Made by a program: the position numbers and the translations under genes | From: Trema orientale | Lineage: Eukaryota; Streptophyta; Magnoliopsida; Rosales; Cannabaceae | Length of the DNA: 64,000 nt | Reading direction: 5' to 3' | Assembly: GCA_002914845.1 (NCBI GenBank) | Contig: JXTC01000033.1 | Coordinates: forward strand, 1,393,608 to 1,457,607 | Shown here: piece by piece, positions 11,659-23,374 of the stretch | Layout of the letters: each line of letters starts with the position of its first letter | Position numbering within the stretch: position 1 is the first letter of the stretch | The notes under the pieces: model-generated | What the model was told of the DNA's origin: nothing | The model's database searches: none | Seen by the model: the letters and a program-made list of their open reading frames with translations, nothing else

Positions 11659-11672
11659 AAAAAGAGGGAGAT
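11659..11672 (+). promoter_or_regulatory. Polypurine tract at the 3' LTR
   Basis: AAAAAGAGGGAGA sits directly before the TGTTGACTC start of the 3' LTR, where plus-strand DNA synthesis is primed. Confidence 0.85.
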
Positions 11673-13022
11673 TGTTGACTCATGCTTTGTATCATCAATT
11701 ATATGCTCTTATTTTGAAGTTAACAAACATATGATTAAGAACTAATAATCTACTTGAGTGTGTAGCAAGTTAAATTGAAAGAATCACAAAACAGTCAAGA
11801 TGGATTATGGAAAAGAGCTTGAAGATAAAGTTCAAGGTTACAAGACTTAGACTAGCAAAGGTTATACACTTAGTTCTTGTGTTTGAATATTTGTCTACAT
11901 ATAATATGATCTTAATGGCTCAAATTTTTTATAAAATTAGAATTTTTCAAAGTAAAACTGTCAAACCTGGTTATCTCAAATTAAAATATGAAATTTATTT
12001 TATACAAGCTTTTAAATTGATTTATGAATTTTTATAGTTCCTATATTACATATTAAATCAATTTATAAAGTCACATTTTGAAAATAATTGAAAAAGACTT
12101 GAAATAAAATTCAAAAACTACTCTCGGACAGAATCGGCAGACCGGCCCACAGAATCAGCAGACCGATTCCCCTGCATTTTTTTAACTGTTTTTGAAATTC
12201 GACCGTTACAACTGCACTTTCAACAGCTAGTATTTTCAGTCGACCGAAAGTGATTTTTCGGTCTACCGAAAATGATAGATTGTCTATCAAACGGTCTAAA
12301 AGGGCTAGTTTTCATTCAAGTCTGTATATATAAGCTTTTCTAACACTTGAAATAACTTTTGAACATTCTTATATTGCTTTAAACATACTTTCAAGTTATT
12401 CAAATTATCTTTTGTGAATCAAACTTTCAAATCCATGTTTTCGCAAAATTCAATTGAGCCAAACTAGATCATATCCTGTGTTCCCACTTATTCTCTCTAG
12501 GCCTACCTTGTATCAATCTTTTTATTAGAGAGATTCTAGTTGAATGTTTCAACAAAACAAAAACCAAATTATATTTGTAAGGTGAGGTTAACACCAGATT
12601 CATAAATAACCCGGTTTAGGTGAGATTGGCACCGGAGTCTAAACAATTCGAGCTAGGCATGATAGAGCTAGATTCAATCCTATTGTAAAGGCAAGAGTGT
12701 GCCTAAGGTGAAAGCACTCGTTGTTTAAAAAGGACGGTCAAGCCTATTCTCTTGATCTGATAGTGGAAAGCTCGAAGCGGGTTGCCAAGAGCCGTGGACG
12801 AAGACAAACCGTCGTGTTTGTTGAACCTCGTTAAAAATAGTATTTGCATTTCTCTATCCCTATCCTCTTAATTTATTTATCTTGCGCTTGTGCATGCAAT
12901 TTAACTATTTTTACTTGTTATTGCTTTTACTTGCTAAATTTACTTATTTGTCAAGAAAAGTTTGCAAAAGTTTTTAAAACCCAATTCATCCCCTTCTTGG
13001 GTTAGCTAATCTTGGGCTAACA
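11673..13022 (+). repeat. 3' LTR of the Copia element
   Basis: Matches 1652-2979. It starts TGTTGACTC and ends GGGCTAACA, followed by CGTAT. Compared with the 5' copy it has an extra AGAATCAGCAGACCG unit near 12150, part of the same palindromic motif family. Confidence 0.9.
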
Positions 13023-13027
13023 CGTAT

Positions 13028-14438
13028 TAGCCTTGGGTCGCCAAGTCGCAACCTAATTATCACACCTTGTAACGATGTCAATGTTTAATTTCTCCTTTAC
13101 ATTTTCTCCCTTGAAATGGATTTAACTAGGTGAAACCCACTGTTTTGGCCCAGTGAATTAACGATCACACCCATTCCATTCTATACCACTATTTTCAAGT
13201 AAAATGACCATCTTGCACCTCATTCAACATGAATCTTGTGCCTCCCTTCTTGAATGAATCGTGTTCCCTCTTCCTTATCATCTTCCACATCTTTCTTTCT
13301 TTCTCTAGTCGTTATCTCTTAAATCTCTCTCTCTTCATTGAATGGCCACCACCTCAAATATTCGCCGGCGAGAACCAACGGTCACCTTTGTTTCTATAAT
13401 TTTTGCGAGCCATCTCATATTGAAACACTTTTAGCCCCAATTCCAACTCAGAATATAATAGTTTAGCGATAATTCCATCTCCTTGTGCCATAAAACCCTC
13501 TTTTTCATCTACTCAGATGAAATATTAACCCTTATATTAGTTTCTGTTTTTTTCTTAGTTCTGATTAGAGATTTAAGGGTGAAGAAGCTTGAAGCTTGGA
13601 TTGGAGACCAACGAGAAAGTGTGAGAAAATTCGTGAAAAATTGAAGAAGAATGGATTTCAATCTAGTTTAAACAGTTTGGTCTGAGTTCATTTTGTGTAA
13701 AATGGCCTTTCTTCCTCCCAAAAGTGGTAGGATTTAAGGGTACTGATAACTTTAATTAATCTATTAAAAAAAGTGGTGATTGCCTGCTTAACCCCTTGAA
13801 ATGGGCGTAAGTAGATTCAAACTAAAGGGAAAATGACACTTAGTACGGTGTTTTTAAAAATATTGACCCAAATACGATGTAGTCTCTTTTTAATATTTAT
13901 GTACTATCTTTATTAGAAATATGCGACTTTTTTAATTTCTTATTCCCCTAATCCCCTTCTTTCCTCTCATCTTTTGCTCAGAGCTTGACCTCGTCTCCTT
14001 CCCTCTCATTACTGGTGATGTCAGGATCGACTGGAGTCGTGGATTATACTAGAGAAGACGCCCATGGACATCATAGCCGACAAACTCTCCCAAGTACAGG
14101 CTTCGGAAGAGGACAAGTTTCTCGACGAAGATGTCTTCTTCAACGAATTCAGGAACCTAATCAAATATCATGCCATTAATCACAATTAATTAGTTCATTC
14201 GTGGGCTTTTGGGAAAAGAGATTAGTTTCCTTATAGATACTGATGAGGGTTCTAAGATTGAGTTTTACCAGTTAAAAGGTTGTCTACTTACGAGAATGGG
14301 TTTCTACTCTCCATTCTTAGCATGAGTAGTTACTTGATTTCTCTTCAACCAGTATAGCTATGAAAATATAATCTTTTTGCAAGCAAAATATAATTTTTTT
14401 TTCTTTTGCGTTTTAAATACTATACATTTAGTTAAAAT
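13028..14438. other. Spacer with a possible gene fragment
   Basis: Mostly low-complexity, CT-rich and A-rich sequence without a supported gene. One stretch, about 14037-14187, reads openly on the plus strand with MDIIADKLSQVQASEEDK and then FLDEDVFFNEFRNLIKYHA. The composition is protein-like, but I do not recognise the family and see no flanking exons. It may be a captured exon or chance. Confidence 0.4.
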
Positions 14439-15036
14439 TGATGCAAAAGTAGCTGCACAACAACACGTGCAAGAGGAGGAGCATTCACGTGGGCTTGACG
14501 AGACTCAAGGGCAGCGTTCACGTGATCCATTAAGCTTGCCAAGNCTAACACATGGAGGCCCGATATAAGCCCAAATCAGATCCAAGGGAGCCTAATCACT
14601 ATGGTTAAGGTTCTAGAAGAGTCCAATTGAAGAGAAATACTTCAATTCACGTTTTTATAAGTGTTTTGTGTTTTTAGGAGTCTTCTTTAATTCAGATTTA
14701 GTTATTTTCAGAATTTAAGTGTTTTTAGGATTGCCACTTGTCAAAATAGTATTAGTTTGCCTTAAACTAGGATTCAATTCGACTCCTATATAAAGGAGAG
14801 AGCCTTGTACGTTTTTGACAGCTTAGTGATCAATAATATTGCGAGTTATTCGTGTTTTCCTCAAGAACCCTCAAGAACCACTCAAGAACTACGAAAGATA
14901 ATAGACGCCATACCAAGAACTACGAAATTCCATAATTGGTGCTGGGTTCGAATAATCTTGCATCTTGTTGATCTTGGGGTTCGAATTCCATAATTGGTGC
15001 TGGGTTTCGTCACAATTATTGGCGGGGTTCATATCA
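14439..15036 (+). repeat. 5' LTR of the Gypsy element
   Basis: Starts TGATGCAAAAGTAG and ends GGTTCATATCA, as does 20746-21395. A likely promoter lies in TCCTATATAAAGGAG at about 14785. It contains one N at 14544 and, near 14864-14935, blocks that are reverse-complemented relative to the 3' LTR. Confidence 0.88.
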
Positions 15037-15056
15037 TTTGGTACCAGAGCTTAGGT
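15037..15056 (+). promoter_or_regulatory. Primer-binding site of the Gypsy element
   Basis: TTTGGTACCAGAGCTTAGG follows the LTR directly. It is close to the initiator-Met type TGGTATCAGAGC. Confidence 0.75.
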
Positions 15057-16150
15057 TTCAAGGCAAGTTTGAATTATCCTTTACTTTCTTTACTGTTCCT
15101 TTAATTCTTGAATTAGGTTTACCAAAAAAAAAAAAAAAATAGTGTTCTTGCCGAATTTCTTGTTTCAGGTATACTTGTCATATTTAGTTTCTTAATCTTA
15201 TCAACTAGGGTTCTTGGACGAAATCTTGAGATTTAAGGATACTAGGTTTCCCAATCTGATCAAACTCCTTATTATTGGCTGAAATTGTGCTATACGAAAT
15301 CTAGATTCATTGGTTTCCTAAATCTGAGCCAACTAGCGTTTCTTTGCTTTTGCTTGGGGTCCAAGTTGCTGGGGTTACTTGGGAGGCCGAATCACTTCTT
15401 GATTAAGTCATATTCGAATTTTGTATTTTAGTATCCTAGTTTGATTCAAAGTCTTCGAATCTGTTTTTCAGATTTCTTGTTATACGAATCCTATCTAGAT
15501 TAAGTCATATTTGAATTTCGTATTCTCAGTATCCTAGTCTGATTTAAAGTGTTCGATTTAAGTTACCCGTTTCTTTAAGTTACCCGTTTCTTTAAGTTAC
15601 CCGATTCTATTGTGTCATTTACACGTTTCTGTAATATCAAAGAAAGAAAAGAAAAGGGAAGAAAGAAAAGGAAAGGGAAGAAAGAAGGGGATGCAGATCC
15701 CACAAAAAAAAAAAAAAAAAGAGTCTGGAGACCCTTCTTAAAATTTTTTGTGTCAATCTTGTTTCTTACTTCCTGAAATCCTTTTTGCCAAAACCCTATG
15801 CTTGAGTGTGAAAAATCATCAAAATTTGGGTGAAATTGTGTGAATTTTGGGGTATTGCTGAAACCGAAGAACTCATATTACTCATATTCGTGCATCAGTT
15901 TCTTGAGAATTGCTTGTGAGTTTTGTGATCTGACCTGGTTGCTTATCATATTGAATTGCCGCTGGAGTATTCTTGAATCTGATTAAGAGTGAAAAGAAAA
16001 CACAACGAGTGGAAAAAGGCAAGAGTGGTGAGAACATAAGAGGGTAAAAGCCATTGAGTGACAAACACGAGAGAGAGTGAATCTTTCTGAGTGAAACACG
16101 TGAGGTAAGAGTGCGTGTGAGGTCTTAACCTTGTTTTTGCAGATTTCAAT
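15057..16150. other. Gypsy untranslated leader
   Basis: About 1.1 kb without coding signal between primer site and gag. It holds short tandem copies of a TTAAGTTACCCG unit near 15556-15603 and purine-rich GAAAGAAAAG repeats at 15640-15690. ATA at 16151-16153 stands where the gag start would be; a G-to-A change of ATG would explain this. Confidence 0.6.
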
Positions 16151-17956
16151 ATATCACGCAATCAAGAAGGTAACACAACCGAAGAGGCACAACAACCAAC
16201 CGTTCCTAACTTACAACTACAGGCATTGTTGGGGGAGATGAGGAGAACGATGAGGGCTGAATTAGAACCAATTTATGAGAGGATGGATAGGTTGGAAGGA
16301 GAAACAACCACGGGACAGCCTCAGAATGCTCCTATTAGGCAACCACCTAGGCAAGTGCAACAAGAGGAGCAACAATAGGCTGATGATGAAGATGTAGAGG
16401 AATGGGAGTAGATGGATGAACCAATAATAAACAGGGGAAGGTTTAGGCGTGGTAATGGGAATAGAGAAATTAGGATGGGTAGACCTAGGCGAGATAACGA
16501 CTTGGGTGATATTAAAGTGAAGATTCCATCCTTCCAAGGTAAAAACGATCCTGAAGCTTACCTAGAGTAGGAGAAAAGAATGGAGATCGTCTTCGATTGC
16601 CACAGCTATTCTGAGATTAAAAAGGTAAAGCTTGCTGTAATTGAATTCACTGATTATGCTATTGTTTGGTGGGATCAATTGTTGAAGAAAAGAAGGAGAA
16701 ATCTGGAATGCTCTGTTGAGACGTGGGACGAGATGAAAACAATCATGAGAAAACGTTTCGTTCCAAGCTACTACCATCGGGAACTGTACAACAAGTTACA
16801 GCGACTAACTCAAGGATCCAAGAGCGTAGATGCTTACTACAAGGAGATGGAGGTTGCTATGATCTGAGCAAATGTAGAGGAGGACAGAGAAGCTACCATG
16901 GCCAGATTCTTACACGGTCTAAATAGAGAGACAGCGGACGTGGTAGAGATGCAACATTATGTAGAGTTGACGGATATGGTGCATCAAGCTATCAAAGTTG
17001 AGCAACAATTGAAACGGAGGAACTTTCCTAGAAGGGGACCAAGCTCAGCTCCTACAAACTCATAGAAATCAGCCCCTAAACGGGACGAATTTCCATCAGC
17101 TAAGCCTAAGTCCTAGCCCTCCAAGGATAGAAAACAAGTTACAGCACTTAAACAAGGTAACAACGAATCTGCCACTTCAAGAAATCGTGACATTAAGTGT
17201 TTTAAATGTCAAGGCAGGGGTCATATTGCTAGCCAATGTCCGAACAAAAGGGTGATGGTAATCAATGCTCAAGGGGAGATTGAGACAGACGATGAACAGA
17301 AAGATGAAGAAGATGACATGCCACCACTTGAAGATGACTATGAAGGGTAGTGTGCTGTAGACAGAGAAACATTAGTGGTGAGACGAGCTCTTAGCACGCA
17401 AGTTAAGGAAGAGAACAACAACCAGCGGGAGAACTTGTTTCATACTCGATGTTTCGTGAAGAACAAAGTTTGTAGCGTCATAATTGATGGAGGGAGTTGC
17501 ACCAATGTGGCTAGTACTGAATTAGTAGAGAAATTAGCATTACCTACCATAAAGCATCCACGACCGTACCGGCTTCAGTGGCAGAACAATTGCGGAGAAG
17601 TCAAGGTGACAAAACAGGTGATGGTAGCATTTGCCATTGGAAAGTATGAAGATGAAGTACTTTGCGATGTGGTACCTATGCATGCATGTCATATACTATT
17701 GGGAAGACCATGGCAGTACGATCGGAGAGTCGCACATGATGGTTTCACCAATAGGTACTCTTTTACCATTAAAAAGCAGCCGATATCACTTGTGCCATTG
17801 ACTCCAAAACAAGTTCTTGAAAACCAACTAAAGATGCAAAAAGCGAGTGAAAAGAGAAAAGAGAAAGAGAGAGAGGCTGAAATCGAGAGAAAAGAAAAAG
17901 AAATGAGAGAAAACCAGAAAAACAAAACTATGAGTGAGTGTAAAAGGGAAAAATAG
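16151..17956 (+). pseudogene. Gypsy gag and protease, stop-riddled but in frame
   Basis: Gag shows VKIPSFQGKNDPEAYLE, WWDQL, MRKRFVPSYY and a CCHC knuckle CFKCQGRGHIASQC near 17200-17242. The protease follows at about 17450-17760 with VIIDGGSCTNVAS and HILLGRPWQYDR. DGG in place of DSG/DTG is common in plant members of this group, so it is not by itself a defect. Eight in-frame stops interrupt the region; seven are TAG and one TGA. A lysine/glutamate-rich linker leads into RT. Confidence 0.85.
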
Positions 17957-17971
17957 AGCAAAGCAGCCTTA

Positions 17972-20914
17972 TTGAGTGTAAGAGAGGAAAAATACAATTT
18001 CATTGCAAGAAAAAGTGAGGTCAAGAGGGCTTTAGTTTTACAACAGCCCCTTATAGTACTCATGTACAAGGAGGCTCTTTTATGTACTGATGATCTTATC
18101 AGTTCTTTGCCGAGTAATATTGTTTCTCTTTTGCAGGAGTTTGATGATGTATTTCCTGAAGAGATCCCTCATGGTTTATCTCTAATTCGTGGGATTGAAC
18201 ATCAGATTGACTTTATACCAGGTGCATCAATTCCAAACCGACCTGCCTATAGGAGCGATCCCGAGGAGACAAAGGGACTTCAAAGGCAAGTAGGTGAATT
18301 ATTGAAGAAAGGGTATGTGCGTGAAAGCATGAGCCCTTGTGCAGTTCCGGTTCTGTTAGTTCCTAAGAAGGATGGGACATGGAGGATGTGTGTTGATTGC
18401 AGAGCCATCAACAACATAACGGTAAAGTATCGCCATCCTATTCCTAGATTAGATGATATGCTAGATGAATTGCATGGTTCTTGTGTTTTTACAAAAATTG
18501 ATCTTAAGAGTGGATATCATCAGATTAGAATGAGAGAAGGTGATGAATGGAAAACTGCCTTTAAAACTAAATATGGTTTATATGAGTGGTCAGTGATGCC
18601 TTTCGGTTTAACTAATGCTCCAAGTACTTTTTTGCGTCTAATGAACCATGTTTTACGTGCATTCATTGGCAGATTTGTGGTTGTATACTTTGATGATATC
18701 CTAATTTATAGCAAAAACTTGGAAGAACATATAATGCATTTAAAATCTGTTTTAGATGTGTTAAGAAAAGAAAAGTTGTTTGCTAACCTTAAGAAATGCA
18801 CCTTTTGCACGGATAAGCTTGTGTTTCTTGGCTTTGTTGTTAATGTTCAGGGAATTGAGGTGGACGAGGAAAAGGTGAAAGCAATCCAAGATTGGCCAAC
18901 GCCTACAACAATCAGCCAAGTGAGGAGTTTTCACAGCCTAGCTAGTTTCTATAGACGGTTTGTGCATGATTTTAGTAGCTTGGCCACCCCTCTTACTGAA
19001 GTCATCAAGAAGAATGTGCCATTTAAGTGGGGGGAGGAACAAGAAAAGGCATTCAATCTAATCAAAGAAAAGTTAACTAATGTACCTTTACTTGTTTTAC
19101 CAAACTTTGCTAAAACTTTTGAAATTGAGTGTGATGCTTCAGGAATAGGTATTGGAGCTGTCTTGATGCAAGAAAGCCGTCCAGTTGCATACTTCAGTGA
19201 AAAATTAAGTGGGGCAGATCTAAACTATCCCACTTATGATAAGGAGATGTACGCTTTGGTGAGGGCTTTGGAAAATTGGCAGCATTATCTATGGTCGAAG
19301 GAATTTGTGATTCACACTGATCATGAATATTTGAAGCATTTAAAGGGACAACAAAAGCTGAACAAACACCATGCAAAGTGGGTGGAATTCATTGAGACAT
19401 TTCCTTATGTGATCAGATATAGGCAAGGTAAGGAAAATGTTGTGGCTAATGCATTGTCCCGAAGGTATGCCTTACTATCTACTTTGGATACAAAACTACT
19501 TGGCTTTGAATACATTAAAGATTTATATACACATGATTTTGATTTTAGTAATGTGTTCAATGCATGTGAAAAAGTAGCATTTGGTAAGTTCTATAGGCAT
19601 AATGGGTTTTTGTTTCGGGAGAATAAACTTTGTGTGCCTATGTGTTCTTTGCGTGAATTACTTGTGAGAGAAGCTCATGGTGGTGGATTGATGGGTCATT
19701 TTGGTGTAGCTAAGACTTTAGGTGTTTTGCATGAACATTTCTTTTGGCCTCATATGAAACACGATGTTGAAAGAATATGTGAAAAGTATATCACTTGTAA
19801 GCAAGCTAAGTCAAAGTTGAAACCCCATGGTTTGTACACCCCTCTACCTATACCTAGTGAACCTTGGACTGATATTTCTATGAATTTTGTTTTGGGATTA
19901 CCTAGGACTAAGAGGGGGAGAGATTCAATCTTTGTGGTAGTAGATAGTTTCTCTAAGATGGCGCATTTCATTACATGTCATAAAACCGATGATGCATCAC
20001 ATATAGCCGATTTGTTCTTTAAAGAAATTGTTAGGTTGCATGGCATGCCTAGGACCATTGTTTCTGATAGAGATGCTAAGTTCTTAAGTTACTTTTGGAA
20101 GACTTTGTGGGGAAAGTTAGGAACTAAGTTATTGTTTTCTACTACTTGTCATCCACAAACTGATGGTCAAACTGAAGTAGTGAATAGGACTTTGTCTTCT
20201 TTGTTACGTGCTATCATTAAGAAGAACTTGAAAACATGGGAAGATTATTTACCACATGTTGAATTTGCTTACAATAGGAGTGTACATTCTGCAACTAATT
20301 TTTCACCATTTGAAATTGTTTACGGATTTAATCCATTGTCACCTTTGGATTTAACTCCTTTACCTTTGAGTGAACGTAGAAACTTAGATGGCAAAAAAAA
20401 AGCTGAATTGGTGAAACAGATTCATGAAAAGACACGGTTGAACATTGAACGAATGACCGAGCAGTATGTCAATCAAGCCAACAAGGGACGCAAAAATATA
20501 GTATTTGAATCAGGAGATTGGGTTTGGGTGCACTTGAGGAAGGATCATTTTCCAGAACAACGGCGCTCAAAACTCCTACCTCGGGGAGATGGACAATTTC
20601 GAGTGGTGGAACGGATCAATGATAATGCCTACTAACTAGAGTTACCAGGTGAGTATGGTGTTAGTGCTAGTTTTAACGTTGCTGATTTATCTCCTTTCGA
20701 TGCAGGTGATGATTTGAGGACAAATCCTTTTCAAGAGGGGGAGAATGATGCAAAAGTAGCTGCTCAACAACACGTGCAAGAGGAGGAGCATTCACNAAAT
20801 GGGCTGGTTCAACACATTGGTGAGATGGCTAACACATGGAGGCCCGATATAAGCCCAAATCAGATCCAAGGGAGCCTAATCACTATGGTTAGGGTTCTAG
20901 AAGAGTCCAATTGA
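17972..20914 (+). pseudogene. Gypsy pol: reverse transcriptase, RNase H, integrase
   Basis: An open stretch of 887 codons (17972-20635), then one TAA at 20633 and continued coding sense to 20914 inside the 3' LTR. Landmarks: [35 protein letters not shown] at about 18685-18696, [11 protein letters not shown] and HTDH of RNase H, HHCC zinc residues near 19675-19800, then the integrase core. There the first catalytic Asp is Asn (SMNFVLGLP where SMDFV is usual), while SDRDAKF and the Glu of [10 protein letters not shown] are present. No chromodomain is evident before the LTR. RT looks catalytically intact; the integrase does not. Confidence 0.9.
20727..20745 (+). promoter_or_regulatory. Polypurine tract of the Gypsy element
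   Basis: TTTTCAAGAGGGGGAGAA directly precedes the TGATGC start of the 3' LTR. It is also read as protein by the pol frame. Confidence 0.85.
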
Positions 20915-21395
20915 AGAGAAGCACTTCAATTCACGTTTTTATAAGTGTTTTGTACTTTTAGGAGTCTTCTTTAATTCAGATTTAGTTATTTTCGAAATTT
21001 AAGTATTTTTAGGATTGCCACTTGTCAAAATAGCAGTAGTTTGCCTTAAACTAGGATTGAATTCGACTCCTATATAAAGGAGAGGACTTTGTACATTTTT
21101 CACAGCTTAGTGATCAATAATATTGCGAGTTATTCATATTTTCCTCATTCTTGAGAAGATTCTCGAACTTATCAAGTTAACTCTTGTGGCGTTCAAACAA
21201 CCAGACTTATCCCATTGATTCTTGAGTGGTTCTTGAGGGTTCTTGGTGTGGCGTCTATTATATTTCGTAGTTTTTGGTTCTTATCTTGTGGGGTAACGGG
21301 TCAGGACTCAACAATCTTGCGTCTTGTTGATCTTGGGGTTCGAATTCCATAATTGGTGTTGGGTTTCGTCACAATTATTGGCGGGGTTCATATCA
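20746..21395 (+). repeat. 3' LTR of the Gypsy element
   Basis: Matches 14439-15036 at both ends, with TATATAAAGGAG at about 21070. A segment at about 21140-21310 differs: parts of it are the reverse complement of the corresponding 5' LTR segment. A single N occurs at 20796. Confidence 0.88.
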
Positions 21396-22993
21396 AGTGT
21401 TATCTATTTGTTGTTAATAAATTCCATATTATGTCTCAATTATATACACGTGATGTTTATGCTTTCTATTATGCAAACATTTAAAAGTCTCCATGATTAA
21501 CAATGTGTAATAAATAATTATTCGTATGAAGTGTTTACATGTGGGAGACTAAATTATTTATTTCATTATGTCTAAATAAAAAGTTCACATTCTATAAATA
21601 AAGGTGGAATACTTTATTTTGCCATAAGATGTAGTGTTGTCTATTTCAACGGGATTGATAAAGTCTCCAATCATCGAAGTATCTGACTTCGGATAGAAAC
21701 ACTAATGCGTTATAAGAAAGTTAGCATTGAACTGGCCAAGTAAAAATAAAATTTGAGGTTAAGTGCCGTAACTCAATAATCTATCTTTTACTAATCTAGT
21801 ATTATTGTAAGATTACCTTAATCTTAGTGATTACCAGACTTGCTTTCATGAGTTTAATCTTTTTGACTTACTAAAGGACTAGCTCTGATTATATGGTTCA
21901 AACTCTGATATCTTAGAAGATAAGATTTGTGAATTGATGAGAACACCCTTTATGATTTGGACACCATGCATATAATATCACTTTGAGTTTTTTTTCAAGG
22001 ACTTGGATAATAAAAAACCAAGTGCCAAGTATTTACTATGTGAATTTGACTGTATTTGTATGGGCAGTTATAAACATCGTAGTCAATTATTATCCATTGG
22101 ATGGAAAATAGCAACTCAAAGGTGGATATGTACTAAAGGAGTAATACGGTAATTTCACCTCACTACAATGACATTGCTTCGGAGGTATATCTGCAGGTAT
22201 AGTATATGTTAAATGGATCAAGTTAATTAAAGTGTTAATTAGTTTTACATAAAATATATGATATTTAATTTAAGAGTGCAATATTGGGCTTATAGTGGAG
22301 TGCCCCAATATTAATAGACAAGGCCTAGTTATAATTAAGAATTAGTTATGACTATGGGTAGTTGATCCATTAGAGCTTAGACTATTTAGATCCATAAGGT
22401 CCCCTGTCTAGCTCAAGCATAGACCAATAATTAATTGAATAGTTAGTTGTGCCCAATAGGCCCAATAGGATTTACACCTCTCTAATACTTAAGAGAAAAG
22501 TTCTTCTAAGCTTCTGTACAGTAGCAACAAGCCTGCTACATGCACAGTAACTGTACATAACGTGAAACAGAGAGAAAAAGAGAGAGTGAGAGAGAATCAA
22601 GCTGCCGCAGGATAAATCCCATGTTTGTTCATGGTCGCTGAGGGAGAGATGCCCATGATCATAAACGTGTAATCAAGGAGAAGGAAGAGTGCCTTCCGGA
22701 TCGTCCGTTCATCTTTTGTTAGGAATCAAAAAGGTGCCCATACACTGGATCATTCAATGGACTCCGGACAATAGATAAGAAGGCTCAATTATTGTGAAGC
22801 ACTTCTAGGTTTTATCTAAACTAATATCCATGAATTAATTTATGTTAGATCAATGATCCTATGTTTTGATTTGTAAAGTTCCAAGAAAAATTTTAAAATA
22901 CCAATTCTACTGTATTCTTCATTTGTTTACAAAATTGCGGAAATCGTTTTTGGTAAAGTCGTTTTTCGAAATCATTTTTTGGAAATTCCAGCA
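21396..22993 (+). repeat. LTR of a second Copia-type family (copy A), first about 65 bp missing
   Basis: Aligns with 27708-29343. It begins at AGTGTTATCTATT, about 65 bp inside the LTR, directly against the Gypsy 3' LTR. It ends TTCCAGCA at 22993 and is followed by ATTTGTACCAGAGTAA, which looks like a primer-binding site, so it is the 5' LTR of an element. Confidence 0.8.
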
Positions 22994-23374
22994 ATTTGTA
23001 CCAGAGTAAAGATTTTCGATGATCTAGCATATCTTGTTCATATTAATTCTCTTTTGTTTGATGATCTTTGATTTCTATGATAATTTTTGTGGTTATGTTT
23101 GATCTTGTTCATGTTTATAAGTATGCTCTATTATGTATGATGATTGATTGATTTAATGAGTTTAAGTGATAATTAATAAGATGTTACTATGAGTTTATGA
23201 TCATGTGTTTTTCGTTTTTTATTATGATTCTAGCATGTTCTTGATTTTCTATGTATTTTTGTTTTATATTCTTGATAAAACTGTATATAGAAAGTTGTTT
23301 GATCTTTGATTATATTATAGTTTTGGAGAAAAATTGTTTAACAATTAAGTTATGGACATTTCGAATTCGGAAAC

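Larger units (their letters stand above)
1652..13022 (+). mobile_element. Copia LTR retrotransposon, SIRE/Maximus-like, complete but dead
   Basis: About 11.4 kb, bounded by two long LTRs (1328 and 1350 bp) and flanked by a 5-bp duplication CGTAT (1647-1651 and 13023-13027). Order on the plus strand is LTR, primer site, gag, protease, integrase, reverse transcriptase, RNase H, spacer, extra ORF, two polypurine tracts, LTR. This protease-integrase-RT order defines Copia, and the long LTR plus a third ORF after pol fit the SIRE/Maximus lineage. Many stops and frameshifts, plus two internal insertions, make it inactive. I counted 14 differences, 11 of them transitions, in the first about 205 aligned LTR bases, so it is not a recent insertion. 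Confidence 0.9.
14439..21395 (+). mobile_element. Ty3/Gypsy LTR retrotransposon, nearly intact frame with stop codons
   Basis: About 7 kb: LTR (598 bp), primer site, gag, protease, RT, RNase H, integrase, polypurine tract, LTR (650 bp). Protease-RT-RNase H-integrase order marks Gypsy. The whole coding part from about 16151 to 20914 is one frame, interrupted by nine stops (16376, 16409, 16568, 16865, 17063, 17114, 17348, 17954, 20633) and no frameshift that I can see. No target duplication: AAAAT precedes and AGTGT follows, and the right flank is the inside of another LTR while the left flank is not. The ends therefore come from a rearrangement or a misjoin. Confidence 0.88.

Noticed and set aside
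16104..16142. Intron-like GTAAG...TTTTTGCAG just before Gypsy gag
   Set aside because: At about 40 bp it is too short for a normal plant intron, and no upstream coding exon is seen.
17470..17520. DGG in the Gypsy protease as a lethal active-site change
   Set aside because: DGG is common in plant Gypsy relatives as far as I recall, so it is not counted as damage.
17689..18069. Minus-strand 126-codon frame rich in Ser, Phe and Leu
   Set aside because: It is the antisense of the lysine/glutamate-rich linker of Gypsy pol.
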